Assembly (NCBI GenBank): GCA_019217005.1
Contig: JAHBNG010000067.1
Location: forward strand, 12,386-76,385
Source of the DNA: Chloroflexi bacterium TSY
GTDB taxonomy: Bacteria; Chloroflexota; Anaerolineae; Caldilineales; Caldilineaceae
DNA length: 64,000 nucleotides
Direction of reading: 5' to 3'
Below the pieces are notes generated by a model. That model was not told the origin of the DNA and ran no database searches. It saw nothing but the letters and a program-made list of their open reading frames with translations. This document shows, in pieces, positions 47,691-56,486 of this stretch (its first letter is position 1; each line of letters starts with the position of its first letter). The position numbers were made by a program, and so were the translations under genes.

Positions 47691-48662
47691 TCAATAATGC
47701 ATCGTTTTTACCAAGAGTGGAATTACTTTACCTGTTGGTCGAAACCCCGCTGATCGATATAGGCGTTGAGATTGTTGATTAGTGGTCTGCGTATTTAGCA
47801 AGATAGAGTGGGCACCCTCCTGCTGTGCATAGAGAATCACTTCGTTTAGTAAGCGTCGACCGATTCCGCGCCCTTGCATCTTAGGAGAGACTCCTAGACG
47901 AGCCAAGAATATTTCTGCTCGTTCGGACAGAACATTTGGTATTGACAACGCTGAATAACCGACTATTTTTTCTGCAGATTCAACAATTCGCATTCGTGTA
48001 CTTATAAGGAGTTCGAGCATTTCAGGCTCTTCAAAGTGCCAACGTGGAGTAAATATTTCTGCGTCCAAATCCACTAACGCCTCTAAATCGTAGAGTTGTG
48101 CAGGACGTAGAGAGAATTGCGAATCTGATGCGGTTTGAGGGAAATCCGTCGGGTCCGTTACGGTCCGTCTGGCCAGATCTTTCAGACGCAAGAATTCTAT
48201 TCGTTCTTCTACCTCGAACCCGTAGGAACGGAGAGCACGAGCAAGCCAAGGCTCGCTCGCATAGCAAGTAACCGTAACCGCTGAAGATGGGTGAAAAGCA
48301 GATGCAGTCATGCCCGAAGGAGTTGGCAAGGCAACGTTTTGATTTCTTGTCAATCTGTTTGGGAAAATAACGTTCAGAAGCTTTGCAACTACAGTTGTCG
48401 GTGATATTCCTTGACGAACAGCAACACCGCGAATCTGAGCTTGTTGAGATCGGTCAATCTCAACAGCCAAGAAGCTCCAAAGCCGATTGTCACGGGATCG
48501 ATGTTCGTGACCACTTCTGTTGCCTATTCCAACGACTGTTGTGCTGGTCTTGAGCAGTTTTTCCAGATCTTCCCATCCGAAGCTTCGATATACGTAACGC
48601 GCCTGATCCAACAACTCCCAAATCTGGTTTTGGTCCTGCGTCCCAGCTTGTCGAATCAACAT
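47691..48662 (-). CDS. GNAT-family N-acetyltransferase (two-domain)
   Basis: 323 residues. The C-terminal half (about 170-310) is a canonical GNAT domain: FSLRPAQLYDLEALVDLD, then LARLGVSPKMQGRGIGRRLL with the acetyl-CoA loop QGRGIG, then LYRSAGFRPTG. The N-terminal half (MLIRQAGTQDQNQIWELL onward) looks like a second, degenerate GNAT domain without the loop. The substrate is unknown. It lies 10 bp downstream of rfbB on the same strand. Confidence 0.85.
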   Translation of the reverse strand: MLIRQAGTQDQNQIWELLDQARYVYRSFGWEDLEKLLKTSTTVVGIGNRSGHEHRSRDNRLWSFLAVEIDRSQQAQIRGVAVRQGISPTTVVAKLLNVIFPNRLTRNQNVALPTPSGMTASAFHPSSAVTVTCYASEPWLARALRSYGFEVEERIEFLRLKDLARRTVTDPTDFPQTASDSQFSLRPAQLYDLEALVDLDAEIFTPRWHFEEPEMLELLISTRMRIVESAEKIVGYSALSIPNVLSERAEIFLARLGVSPKMQGRGIGRRLLNEVILYAQQEGAHSILLNTQTTNQQSQRLYRSAGFRPTGKVIPLLVKTMHY

Positions 48663-48671
48663 ATAATCATA

Positions 48672-49700
48672 TTAGGCTAGTACTTTGCGATTACCATACA
48701 CGCGTTCATAATAAGCTTGGAATTCTCCAGAGCGAATTGGCTCCCACCATTCAGGATTGCTGACATACCATTGAACGGTTTTACGGATTGCTTCTTCATG
48801 ACTATGATCCGGTTCCCATCCCAAATCCATAATTTTTCGGACATTCAAGCAATAACGTCGATCGTGACCGAGACGATCTTCAACGTGTTGAATCAGGCTA
48901 CGAGGTTTTCCCAACTCATCTAGCAAAATCTCGACCATTTCTAGATTGGTCATCTCAACACCAGTGCCGATATTGTAAGCATCGCCAATCGTTCCCTGAT
49001 GTAGGACGAGATCGATCGCTTCACAATGATCCATCACATATTGATAGTCTCGACGCTGCATTCCATCCCCATAAACGGGTAGAGATTGATCATTGATCGC
49101 GTTTGTGACAAAAAGAGGAACCGCTTTTTCAGGATATTGATAAGGACCAATATTGTTGGCGCCGCGTGTAATGGTCACGGGAAGGTCATAAGTAATGTAA
49201 TATGCATTCACCAAATGCTCCGCACCAGCCTTGCTGGCAGCGTAAGGACTACGTGGCGCCAGGATATCGGTTTCCAGACTACGATGATCTCCTTCAATAT
49301 GCCCATACACTTCATCCGTGCTAATCTGGTGATAGCGCAGATTGCCAAATTTGCGTGCAGCCTCTAACAAAACATATGTGCCGTAGACATCAGTCTGGAT
49401 AAAGGCATCTGGGTCCAAAATACTTCGATCGACGTGACTCTCTGCGGCAAAATTGACTACAGTGTCGACCCCATGCTCTTGGATGGCTGTTTCAACCGTT
49501 TCTCTGTCACAAATATCCCCTTGTACAAATGTATAACGATCCGCATATCGCTCAGCAATATGGGCCAAATTCTCCATTCTGCCTGCATACGTCAATTTAT
49601 CATAGACAACCACATGATAATCTGGGTGAGTTTCTAAAACAAATTGAACATAATTGCATCCAATAAATCCCGCACCACCTGTTATGAGTAACCGCTGCAT
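48672..49700 (-). CDS. rfbB: dTDP-glucose 4,6-dehydratase
   Basis: 342 residues from ATG 49700 (MQRLLITGGAGFIG), with GGAGAT 8 bases upstream. NAD-binding GGAGFIG is at 8-14, TDEVYG holds the catalytic Thr-Asp-Glu, and SPYAASKAGAEHL holds the Tyr-x3-Lys pair. RDYQYVMDHCEAI and the C-terminal DRLGHDRRYCLN are typical of RfbB. It converts dTDP-glucose to dTDP-4-keto-6-deoxyglucose, the entry to dTDP-rhamnose and other deoxysugars. Its position beside the exopolysaccharide genes fits surface-polymer synthesis, though rfbA, rfbC and rfbD are not in the window. Confidence 0.93.
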   Translation of the reverse strand: MQRLLITGGAGFIGCNYVQFVLETHPDYHVVVYDKLTYAGRMENLAHIAERYADRYTFVQGDICDRETVETAIQEHGVDTVVNFAAESHVDRSILDPDAFIQTDVYGTYVLLEAARKFGNLRYHQISTDEVYGHIEGDHRSLETDILAPRSPYAASKAGAEHLVNAYYITYDLPVTITRGANNIGPYQYPEKAVPLFVTNAINDQSLPVYGDGMQRRDYQYVMDHCEAIDLVLHQGTIGDAYNIGTGVEMTNLEMVEILLDELGKPRSLIQHVEDRLGHDRRYCLNVRKIMDLGWEPDHSHEEAIRKTVQWYVSNPEWWEPIRSGEFQAYYERVYGNRKVLA

Positions 49701-49916
49701 AATTTCAGATCTCCACAAAAATATGTCCATCTTCCAAATGTGTATAAATCGTCATTCACCTTTGTGACAGATGAACAAAAAAATATGTAATTCAAAACAT
49801 AAACGAAAATGATCTAGCCTTTGATAGCTAGCCTCAGAGACATGACCATTTCGCACAGCCAAGGCAATAAGTACTTACTGATTCGAAAAGTTCTGTTTTG
49901 TCATCCTGTCACCATT

Positions 49917-50819
49917 CTATCTATCTCGCTTAGTGCGCCGCCTTCGATTCATTCGCAGACGGCGAAGTCGTCCCGATTGTCGATGAGTTGGGAGTGGAAA
50001 TTCAAATGATAGAAATAGAGTGGGGACTGTTTGCAAGTTTGGGCAGAGCACCGGATCAAGTCCTGGTGAACTGGGTTCATTCCAGGCAGATCGCCAACGT
50101 GCCCGTTCTTCCTGTCCTCCATTCATAATTAAAAAACCAATATCGTCAGCAAGCATTCTCCGTGCTTGGTTTAATACATCAATCAAATGCTGCCAGCGTT
50201 CTATCATTTCAGGTTGTACTTGCTGAACAAAATCCTTTACAAACGCCGAGTCAAAAGCATCATTGGATTGATTATTATCAGAAGAGTTCATAACAGGTAC
50301 ATCAGGATTAATCAATGGATAGGCTGTATGATAGGCAGCATAAAAATGATTGGCCCAAAAAGATTCTGCTGCTTGAAAAGATGGTAATAATAGATCCACA
50401 TTAAACGTTACATAAACAGATGTGACGCGCTCAGTGACCGTAACAAGTTGACAACATTCTGAGTCCGAAATGTCAAAATATGCGGCAGAATCAAACACGT
50501 CCCACTCTTCATATGCAGCACCCAAACGACGCAGTCGCTCCGCAATTTGGTACACAAGCTGCACAGCGTCCTTTGCTTCATGAGCTGCATTATTTCCGGC
50601 TATATCGCCAGATTCTATCTTGGCAGCGTCCGCATGGTCAGTGCCCGTATGAGAGGTTAGCTGATACATGGGAACTAGTTGAGCGATGGAGAAGGAATGG
50701 TAGATCGAGAGTGGGATCGAACGGCGCGCCGTCTCACGTAGCGCCGCTGCCAAGGCTGGTGTAGAAACAGTTTGAGCTAAGCTCCGCTCTTTACGCTTCA
50801 ACAAATCGATTCTATCCAT
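49917..50819 (-). CDS. Unknown protein translationally coupled to the CpsD-like gene
   Basis: 300 residues from ATG 50819. The start overlaps the stop of the CpsD-like gene (ATGGATAG), so the two are coupled. No family is recognised. The N-terminus is polar and helical (LLKRKERSLAQT), residues about 90-200 alternate helices and strands, and the C-terminus is strongly basic (RLRRLRMNRRRRTKR). No signal peptide or membrane segment is seen. The basic tail could contact membrane phospholipid, RNA or an acidic partner. The coupling suggests a role in regulating polymer export. Confidence 0.6.
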   Translation of the reverse strand: MDRIDLLKRKERSLAQTVSTPALAAALRETARRSIPLSIYHSFSIAQLVPMYQLTSHTGTDHADAAKIESGDIAGNNAAHEAKDAVQLVYQIAERLRRLGAAYEEWDVFDSAAYFDISDSECCQLVTVTERVTSVYVTFNVDLLLPSFQAAESFWANHFYAAYHTAYPLINPDVPVMNSSDNNQSNDAFDSAFVKDFVQQVQPEMIERWQHLIDVLNQARRMLADDIGFLIMNGGQEERARWRSAWNEPSSPGLDPVLCPNLQTVPTLFLSFEFPLPTHRQSGRLRRLRMNRRRRTKRDR

Positions 50820-51462
50820 TCCCATAACCAAGCATTGATATATCTTTATCTGCGTTCAAGAGAACGGCCCCAACCAGATGAGCATGAACTTTCTCTAAAA
50901 TTGATTTGGCACGTTGGGCTTGTTCGCGTTTTGTATGTCCGGCATTCACAAGCAACACAACACCATCAACTTTGCTTGCCCACAAAGCAGCGTCAGTCAC
51001 AGCCAAAAGGGGCGGTGCATCGCACAGAACATAATCGGCCTGCGTTTGAAGTTCGCTCAAAATTTCACCTAGACGTTTTGTACTCAACAAAGCAACAGGA
51101 TTCGATGCTGGTACGCCAACCGGAATGATCGACAGCCCCTTGACCAATGAGTTTTGTGGTGCAATAACTGTTCCTTCTTGTAGCCAGGCAGTTAGTCCAC
51201 TCTGACTTTGTAGGCCAAATATTTCATGTTGATGTGGACGACGCAAATCACCATCAACCAATATCACGCGATCACCAGCTTGAGCCATGACGACAGCCAA
51301 GTTTGCAATGGCAACGCTTTTGTCCGTGGAGGCATCCGCACTTGCAATCAGTAATGAGTTGAGTGGTCGTTCCAAACTGGAAAATTCGATATTTGTTCGC
51401 AGGCTATGATAAGCCTCGGCAGCCGGACTGCGCGGATCAGTCAAAGTAATCAGGTTTGTCAA
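50812..51462 (-). CDS. CpsD/CapB-type tyrosine-kinase-like P-loop ATPase, degenerate Walker A
   Basis: 216 residues from TTG 51462 (LTNLITLTDPRSPAAEAY), chosen because GGGAG lies 9 bases upstream and the family starts here; the open frame reaches 51519. The region usually reading PGEGKST is SADASTDKSVAIANLA: the Lys and the following Ser remain but the glycines are gone. Walker A' is VILVDGDLRRP and Walker B is YVLCDAPP. The C-terminal Tyr cluster of bacterial tyrosine kinases is absent (the end is LGYGNG). It should pair with the Wzz-type proteins in this cluster, perhaps as a non-phosphorylating regulator. Confidence 0.82.
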   Translation of the reverse strand: MTNLITLTDPRSPAAEAYHSLRTNIEFSSLERPLNSLLIASADASTDKSVAIANLAVVMAQAGDRVILVDGDLRRPHQHEIFGLQSQSGLTAWLQEGTVIAPQNSLVKGLSIIPVGVPASNPVALLSTKRLGEILSELQTQADYVLCDAPPLLAVTDAALWASKVDGVVLLVNAGHTKREQAQRAKSILEKVHAHLVGAVLLNADKDISMLGYGNG

Positions 51463-51480
51463 AGTAGAGTCTCCCACGTT

Positions 51481-51545
51481 GAGGATTAGGGATCGGATGG
51501 TGATTTGTAAGGATTTCATCCCCGTCTTCGCGATCTCTAATCCTC
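51481..51545. repeat. Palindromic element at the 3' end of the DUF2079 gene
   Basis: GAGGATTAGGGATCG (51481-51495) and CGATCTCTAATCCTC (51531-51545) are inverted copies with one mismatch. The right arm contains the TAG stop of the DUF2079 gene, which ends GIED. Confidence 0.65.
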
Positions 51546-54119
51546 GATCCCCCCATTTTTAATATAAATCTTTGCCACCTCGACGACGTCACCAGGTAAG
51601 GCATCGCGCCCAGTAACTGATAAACGTTCACCACTTTGCCAATGATAAAGACCAGTGATCAAGCGGTACTCTCCTCCCTCTAAATCTTGGGGGATTGACA
51701 GGGATTGTGCATCGTTGACAGACATATTCGTCAGCCAAAGTGTCGTTGGCAGTGGTCCCAATGAATCATGTGGAGACCAGTCCAACTGTGCTACAGTATC
51801 GCCCTCGGCATCTAACAAGTGTACAAAACTCTGATAATCTATTGTCGGTTGCTCATGCGCTCGCCAATAGAGTGTGAATGATAATTGTTGGCCCGATTGT
51901 CGTTCCTGTTTGTCGACTGTGACACCTTTGTCGACTGTGACACCAAATAACTCAATCTGATCGCCAAAATAGGCTTCTTTTTGCGTTTCTGGATTCGTTT
52001 GTGAAAATCTGATTTGTTGCCACTCTGGCGAGTCGGAACGAAACAACCAGCTCCGCTTTTCGTTCTGTTCATATCCCCCCAACCGGACCAATGTTCCATC
52101 CTCTAATATCGGTAAGGGTGGCTCAACGGACGTGATAGATAAGCGAGGACTGGTTTCCCAACTAGCAGTGTAGGTAAGAGCGGCATCTTCAACTTTATTA
52201 TCCGCGATATAGAGCCCCAAGACAAGTGTAAAACCTTGCTCTTGCAAAGTCCAGGGCAACGTTTGAACGACGATGGTATCTTGTCGGTTCCCCCCAATGA
52301 CAGAAATCTCGAATTCTGTATTGGTTGCTTCCTCTTGCGATGATTCCAGATCATTCGACCACAAATAAGTAGGATACCATAGGGTGGCAATTGGTGGGTA
52401 AAATCGAGTGCTATAAAGTTCATCACCTTCCGGATCCAGATAGGCAATATAGAAATGAATCGAATGTGGAATAGGTCGCAAGACCTGCCAATAGAAGCGC
52501 GTAACTAGCTCGCCATACCGATCAAGTTCTACTTGAACATCGATCAACCTGAGCAGATCACCAAACTCGATCGACATTTGCTGTGATGGACTATAATTGG
52601 CAAGGTGCCAAGGTGTGTAAAAGATATCAGGGAAAGCAGTTTCCGAGTAAGATTGGCTCAGCACCAAATAGCCATCATCTGCCACTGCGATACCAAATCC
52701 TCGGTCCATCAACCCGTCGACCATTTGGCGCAAGTCATTGGGGTGTTGAGGCCAAGCAGGACCAGTTACGTCCAGGAAAATCGTGTCAGCATCCTCTAGA
52801 CGCGGGAAGAGATAGACGGTTTCGCGTCCGCTGATGTGGGGATTGAGGCGATCTTGTGCTGACACTCTGGCCTCTGGTGGAATCTGATTGATGACGCGAG
52901 AGGCGTTGTGGTGGTGGGCCGAAATCTCTAGCGGCAGATAATTACCTCCCCAGGGAATGTATCCATACCAGACGCTATTGAGCATCGTACAGGCAAGCAC
53001 AAGAAGAGCAGGTAGGAGACCCCGCTTCGTAACGTTAGGAGAGCTGCTGTCTTTTGCAAGAAAGTGGTCGAAATATTGAATGGAAAGCAACCGCCGTGTT
53101 CCGATGACGCTGGCAATCATCACAAATGGAACGATGGGTGCCGCGTAGATCAGGGTATCGACCTGATGCATTGGTGAAAAATCAGCCAGGAGGTTGATGG
53201 CAAGTGAAGGGAGAGCCAAGATCAATGCTTCTGGAGCGAGCAACGCAAGAAAGCCAAGGGGAAATAAGAGTCGAGTGACATATCCAAGTGCGTCTGCGTT
53301 GCGTAGCTGAGCCACCACAACAGCGGGCTGTGTAATCAATGTTAGCACGATCTGGGCAGGCGTTTCGCCCAAATACCCATACCGCCCCCAATGGATATTG
53401 CCATCTGCAAATAGGTTTTGGATGCCCAACACAGCGATCAATGCCCAAGTTAATGAGAGAATCATGGTCAGCAAACCAAGTTGTGATCGCTTTAGAACAA
53501 CAAGTGAGTAGAATCCCAACATAAAGACGAGTAAGGCCATCTCCTCTTTGCAACTTGCCGTTAGGAGCGCAAATACGATGAACCAACCGGTACGATGAAC
53601 AGCCAAGAAGTAGAATGCCGCCAACAGAAACGTTGGGGCTAAGGTAACGGCATGGAACTCTAGCCAATTTGCGCTCTGGATTGAGGGATTGAGAAGAAAG
53701 GCAAGGGCAAAGATCAACCCCAGCCAATCATCTTTTAGCTCAAAACGCGCCAATGCAAAGAGCGGTGCAGCACCCAACGCCACAACAATGGACTGCAAGA
53801 TGAGGAGAGTTTGTGGTCCAGGATAGATCCAATAGAGCCATGAAATTGGAATCAAAATCGGCTCGACGTGGAGACTTAACCGATTGACAATTCCTTCCTG
53901 GTTGGTCAGGTGAAACCAGCGACCCTGCGCTGTATTCCAAATTGCTTGATCAAAGTTACCCAGATCGAGTGTCCGGGCTTCAAAAGCATTGTATCGAGTT
54001 AATGTAAGGTGAGAAAAGTAGACTGCATAGAGGAGAATTGCACCGATGAGAAAGATGAGGGGGAGAGTTACGGTTTTGGGTTTACGATTTACGAAGAGGC
54101 TTGCAACAGTTGTGCACAT
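51537..54119 (-). CDS. DUF2079 membrane protein (probable glycosyltransferase-like, GT-C fold)
   Basis: 860 residues from ATG 54119; the ORF extends 8 codons upstream into a family-4 repeat, so that start was rejected. About ten transmembrane helices fill residues 15-390. The DUF2079 signature DLGNFDQAIWNTAQGRWF lies after the first helix, resembling the acidic loop of GT-C enzymes. A large soluble beta-rich C-terminal part (about 410-860) follows, with repeated segments such as ITSVEPPLPILEDGTLVRLGG. The gene is in the exopolysaccharide cluster. Its stop codon falls inside a palindromic element. Confidence 0.82.
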   Translation of the reverse strand: MCTTVASLFVNRKPKTVTLPLIFLIGAILLYAVYFSHLTLTRYNAFEARTLDLGNFDQAIWNTAQGRWFHLTNQEGIVNRLSLHVEPILIPISWLYWIYPGPQTLLILQSIVVALGAAPLFALARFELKDDWLGLIFALAFLLNPSIQSANWLEFHAVTLAPTFLLAAFYFLAVHRTGWFIVFALLTASCKEEMALLVFMLGFYSLVVLKRSQLGLLTMILSLTWALIAVLGIQNLFADGNIHWGRYGYLGETPAQIVLTLITQPAVVVAQLRNADALGYVTRLLFPLGFLALLAPEALILALPSLAINLLADFSPMHQVDTLIYAAPIVPFVMIASVIGTRRLLSIQYFDHFLAKDSSSPNVTKRGLLPALLVLACTMLNSVWYGYIPWGGNYLPLEISAHHHNASRVINQIPPEARVSAQDRLNPHISGRETVYLFPRLEDADTIFLDVTGPAWPQHPNDLRQMVDGLMDRGFGIAVADDGYLVLSQSYSETAFPDIFYTPWHLANYSPSQQMSIEFGDLLRLIDVQVELDRYGELVTRFYWQVLRPIPHSIHFYIAYLDPEGDELYSTRFYPPIATLWYPTYLWSNDLESSQEEATNTEFEISVIGGNRQDTIVVQTLPWTLQEQGFTLVLGLYIADNKVEDAALTYTASWETSPRLSITSVEPPLPILEDGTLVRLGGYEQNEKRSWLFRSDSPEWQQIRFSQTNPETQKEAYFGDQIELFGVTVDKGVTVDKQERQSGQQLSFTLYWRAHEQPTIDYQSFVHLLDAEGDTVAQLDWSPHDSLGPLPTTLWLTNMSVNDAQSLSIPQDLEGGEYRLITGLYHWQSGERLSVTGRDALPGDVVEVAKIYIKNGGIED

Positions 54120-54128
54120 AGTCCAAAT

Positions 54129-54203
54129 GGGTGTGTACCACAAAGTGTGTAAATGGAGCAGGCGCTTTGACTGAGCGGTCTCCTAACACACTTTGGGACA
54201 CAC
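54129..54203. repeat. Family-4 palindromic repeat upstream of the DUF2079 gene
   Basis: TGTGTACCACAAAGTGTGTAA and ACACACTTTGGGACACA are inverted ends around a TTTGACTGAGCGG centre, matching the copy at 47332-47402. It begins 9 bp before the chosen DUF2079 start and occupies that gene's leader. Confidence 0.75.
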
Positions 54204-54348
54204 GATCTCATCCAAATTCGGCTTTGCAACGGATCTTATATGTACTTCTTGCAAACTCATGGAGGTTAACAACTTTTATCGTCTTCAAAGTTCTTTGTCC
54301 GAACCGCTTATCCAAGAAAACGGTTCTTTGAGGTTTTGTGAGGTAGAT

Positions 54349-54406
54349 GTTGGATAGTTGGTTGGTTGGCTGGTTTGTTCACCAACAAACCAACCAACTA
54401 TCCAAC
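54349..54406. repeat. Long GGTTGGTT hairpin between the DUF2079 and Wzz-type genes
   Basis: GTTGGATAGTTGGTTGG at 54349-54365 and its inverted copy CCAACCAACTATCCAAC (54390-54406) face each other, with an eight-base GGTTGGCT-type expansion in the left arm. It lies about 90 bp from the Wzz gene end on the far side. It may be a terminator-like or mobile palindrome. Confidence 0.6.
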
Positions 54407-54497
54407 AAACTGAAAACCACACAATTCCTCTGACAACCCAAGAAAACTAGCCCCTGAATAATGGAATCTTGTGACGTTTGTCATAAACTCCAACACA

Positions 54498-55217
54498 CTA
54501 GGCCGTCTCTGGTGCGCCGATACGTTGCGGTTGGACAATGGTTTCCGTAATCTCCTTTTGCCCCACGCTGCGCGGGATTGCGCCCAAAACGGGCAAATCA
54601 AGTGTACGTTCTACTGTTGCTGGGGTTCGCAAGAGATCGGCTTCCATCCAGGTGAGCAAGAGAACAATCGCAATGCCCACTAACGTACCAAGAACACCAC
54701 CTGCAATGCTGTTGATCAGGGGTTTTGGCTGAATCTGAGGAGCACCGATTTCCCGACTGCGAATTTTAACCTCGATCCGGTCACGTTTGTCTTGCTGTGC
54801 ATAGTAGGCAGTTCGCTCCTCGACAAGTTCATCGGCCAGCGTCAAAGCCATCAGCCGTGCCACATCAGGATCACTCGCTTTCGCATCGATCCGAATCGTA
54901 AATGTGCTTGCATCAGGTGCTACGGTCAAATTGCCCAAAAAAGCATAACGATTCTGATCGAGCTGGGCGCGATCGATCACTCTTTGAGCAATTTCAGGGG
55001 TCTGAATATTGGCAGCAAAATTGCGCATTAGTTCCGAGGCTGTGTTGGCCAAACCCCAGTCGGCGCGGGCAGGAACAGTGCTGACGAAAACAGATGCTCG
55101 ATAGAACTCCTTTTGAAATGAACTGACACCATATGCAGCTGCTGCACAAAGCAATGCCGCCACGACAATTATCCAACCCCGAGTACGCAAAATGCGCAGA
55201 TATTCTTGTATTGTCAT
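54498..55217 (-). CDS. Polysaccharide chain-length/export protein (Wzz/YveK type)
   Basis: 239 residues. A cytoplasmic N-terminus MTIQEYLRILRTRGW leads into the first helix (about 15-32). An extracytoplasmic coiled segment follows (about 35-170), then a Pro-rich PQIQPKPLINSIAGG entry to the second helix (about 178-195) and a tail with LPVLGAIPRSVGQKE, the usual site near which the partner kinase binds. It sets polymer length in Wzy-type export together with a CpsD-like ATPase. It is one of two such genes here. Confidence 0.88.
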   Translation of the reverse strand: MTIQEYLRILRTRGWIIVVAALLCAAAAYGVSSFQKEFYRASVFVSTVPARADWGLANTASELMRNFAANIQTPEIAQRVIDRAQLDQNRYAFLGNLTVAPDASTFTIRIDAKASDPDVARLMALTLADELVEERTAYYAQQDKRDRIEVKIRSREIGAPQIQPKPLINSIAGGVLGTLVGIAIVLLLTWMEADLLRTPATVERTLDLPVLGAIPRSVGQKEITETIVQPQRIGAPETA

Positions 55218-55227
55218 TGTTGATTAT

Positions 55228-55705
55228 CCTAATGCTTTTCCAACAATTAAAATCTCTAATTTGATCTGGAAAGGCTCAAGCCATTCCAGAGAAATCGACT
55301 TGGCAAATTAGGGATTTATTTTAGTATCAGTAGATCCAAATTCCTGCGAAATAGGCGTTCTCTATTACACGCAGTAGACATAATCCTGCATTTCTCAGTC
55401 AAAACAGACTCGAGCGTGCCAAATGGTCCGAGATTCTCTACTGCGTCTTTTTTCGCCATTTGAACGCTCTACCTCTGAGAAATCCTACTGCGTGTAATCT
55501 CTAACGCCAGTCACAGTCGAGTAGAGCCGCATTGGAGAATGCTGCGCCATGCATGGCGACTCCGCGAATAAAAGACACATTTTGGATCGACTGAGTATAG
55601 GAAAGTATAAAAATCAGCAGCGAGACAAGGCCCGATTCCAGCTGGCGGCTGATAGCTGATGGCTGATAGCTGATAGCTTTTTTACTCTGGAATGGCCTAA
55701 TATCG
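55228..55705. repeat. Nested repeats: family-2 copy interrupted by family-3, itself interrupted by a 133-bp element
   Basis: The outer family-2 halves are GCTTTTCC...GGAAAGGC with GCCATTCCAG (55228-55291) and CTGGAATGGCC (55691-55701). Between them is a family-3 copy (55324-55596) ending TTTTGGATCGACTGAG. Within that, a 133-bp element (55365-55497) is bounded by TTACACGCAGTAG and CTACTGCGTGTAA and flanked by direct TCTCTA (55359-55364 and 55498-55503). A short tandem GCTGATAGCTGAT array lies at 55640-55680. Confidence 0.75.
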
Positions 55706-56386
55706 GGGAATTGCGCCAAGAATCTTTATGTCCAACTCCTCTAACTCACGTGGCCCCCGTACAGATGTATCCCAGTAATCCAAAAAAAAGACCAAAAAAA
55801 CACCAGCAATCAATCCTAAAATTAACCGTAACGGGAATTCTAAACGAGTACGCAAAGTAGGGCCGATTGCATGAACGGTCGGACCATCGAGCAATGTGAT
55901 AACAGCCCCGCTGGTTGCCAACTGCTGGAAATAGAGCGTTGCATCCTCTTCTAGTTCTGCCACCGCTGCATTGGCAATCTCATGTGCCTGGTCACGATCT
56001 GGCCAATGAAAGCTTAACGTGATGATACGATGCTGCTTACCGGTTGTTGCCTGACCCTGAATCAGACCACCTGGAATTGCAATATCCAGATCTGCCAAGC
56101 GTTCGCTGATATTGCGGGCAAAAAGCTCACTGCGGACAACTTCTGTGAAATCATCGACCAAATATTCGCTGACGAGTGCCGCAAAATAGCGTGGATCATA
56201 GGTGCTTGTATCGGCGTTCGTCGCTGGCTCAATCGTGATCAACATGCGAAGCGATGACAAATAGTGAATGGGATAGCTTTGCCAGGGACGGAGCTGGATT
56301 GCACTCAATAGCCCAACGAACCCCGCCAACGCAAACGGTATCCACCAACGGCGTCGCAAAATATGGACGAGATCACGCAGTTCCAT
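55697..56386 (-). CDS. Second Wzz-type chain-length determinant protein
   Basis: 229 residues from ATG 56386 (MELRDLVHILRRRWW); the frame is open to 56467 but the extension is not Wzz-like. The first helix is about 15-35 and the extracytoplasmic part about 36-175 (YDPRYFAALVSEYLVDDF). The second helix is about 185-205 (LILGLIAGVFLVFFLDYW), followed by LDIKILGAIPRY. The Pro-rich motif before the second helix is weak. Its TAG stop is the first triplet of a family-2 repeat end, TTAGGCCATTCCAG. Role as for the sister protein at 54498. Confidence 0.8.
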   Translation of the reverse strand: MELRDLVHILRRRWWIPFALAGFVGLLSAIQLRPWQSYPIHYLSSLRMLITIEPATNADTSTYDPRYFAALVSEYLVDDFTEVVRSELFARNISERLADLDIAIPGGLIQGQATTGKQHRIITLSFHWPDRDQAHEIANAAVAELEEDATLYFQQLATSGAVITLLDGPTVHAIGPTLRTRLEFPLRLILGLIAGVFLVFFLDYWDTSVRGPRELEELDIKILGAIPRY

Positions 56387-56486
56387 AGAGTCAACAATTA
56401 CACTTATAGAGACGCCACTTAAACTTTGGACAATAAGATGGTTTTCTGTCGGGAGCCAAATGTCCAAAGTTCAAAGGATGTGGCGA

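Noticed and set aside
55501..55719. 72-codon minus-strand ORF with SYQPSAIS-type repeats
   Set aside because: Encoded by the GCTGATAGCTGAT tandem array and family-3 repeat; the repetitive residues come from the repeat, not a gene.
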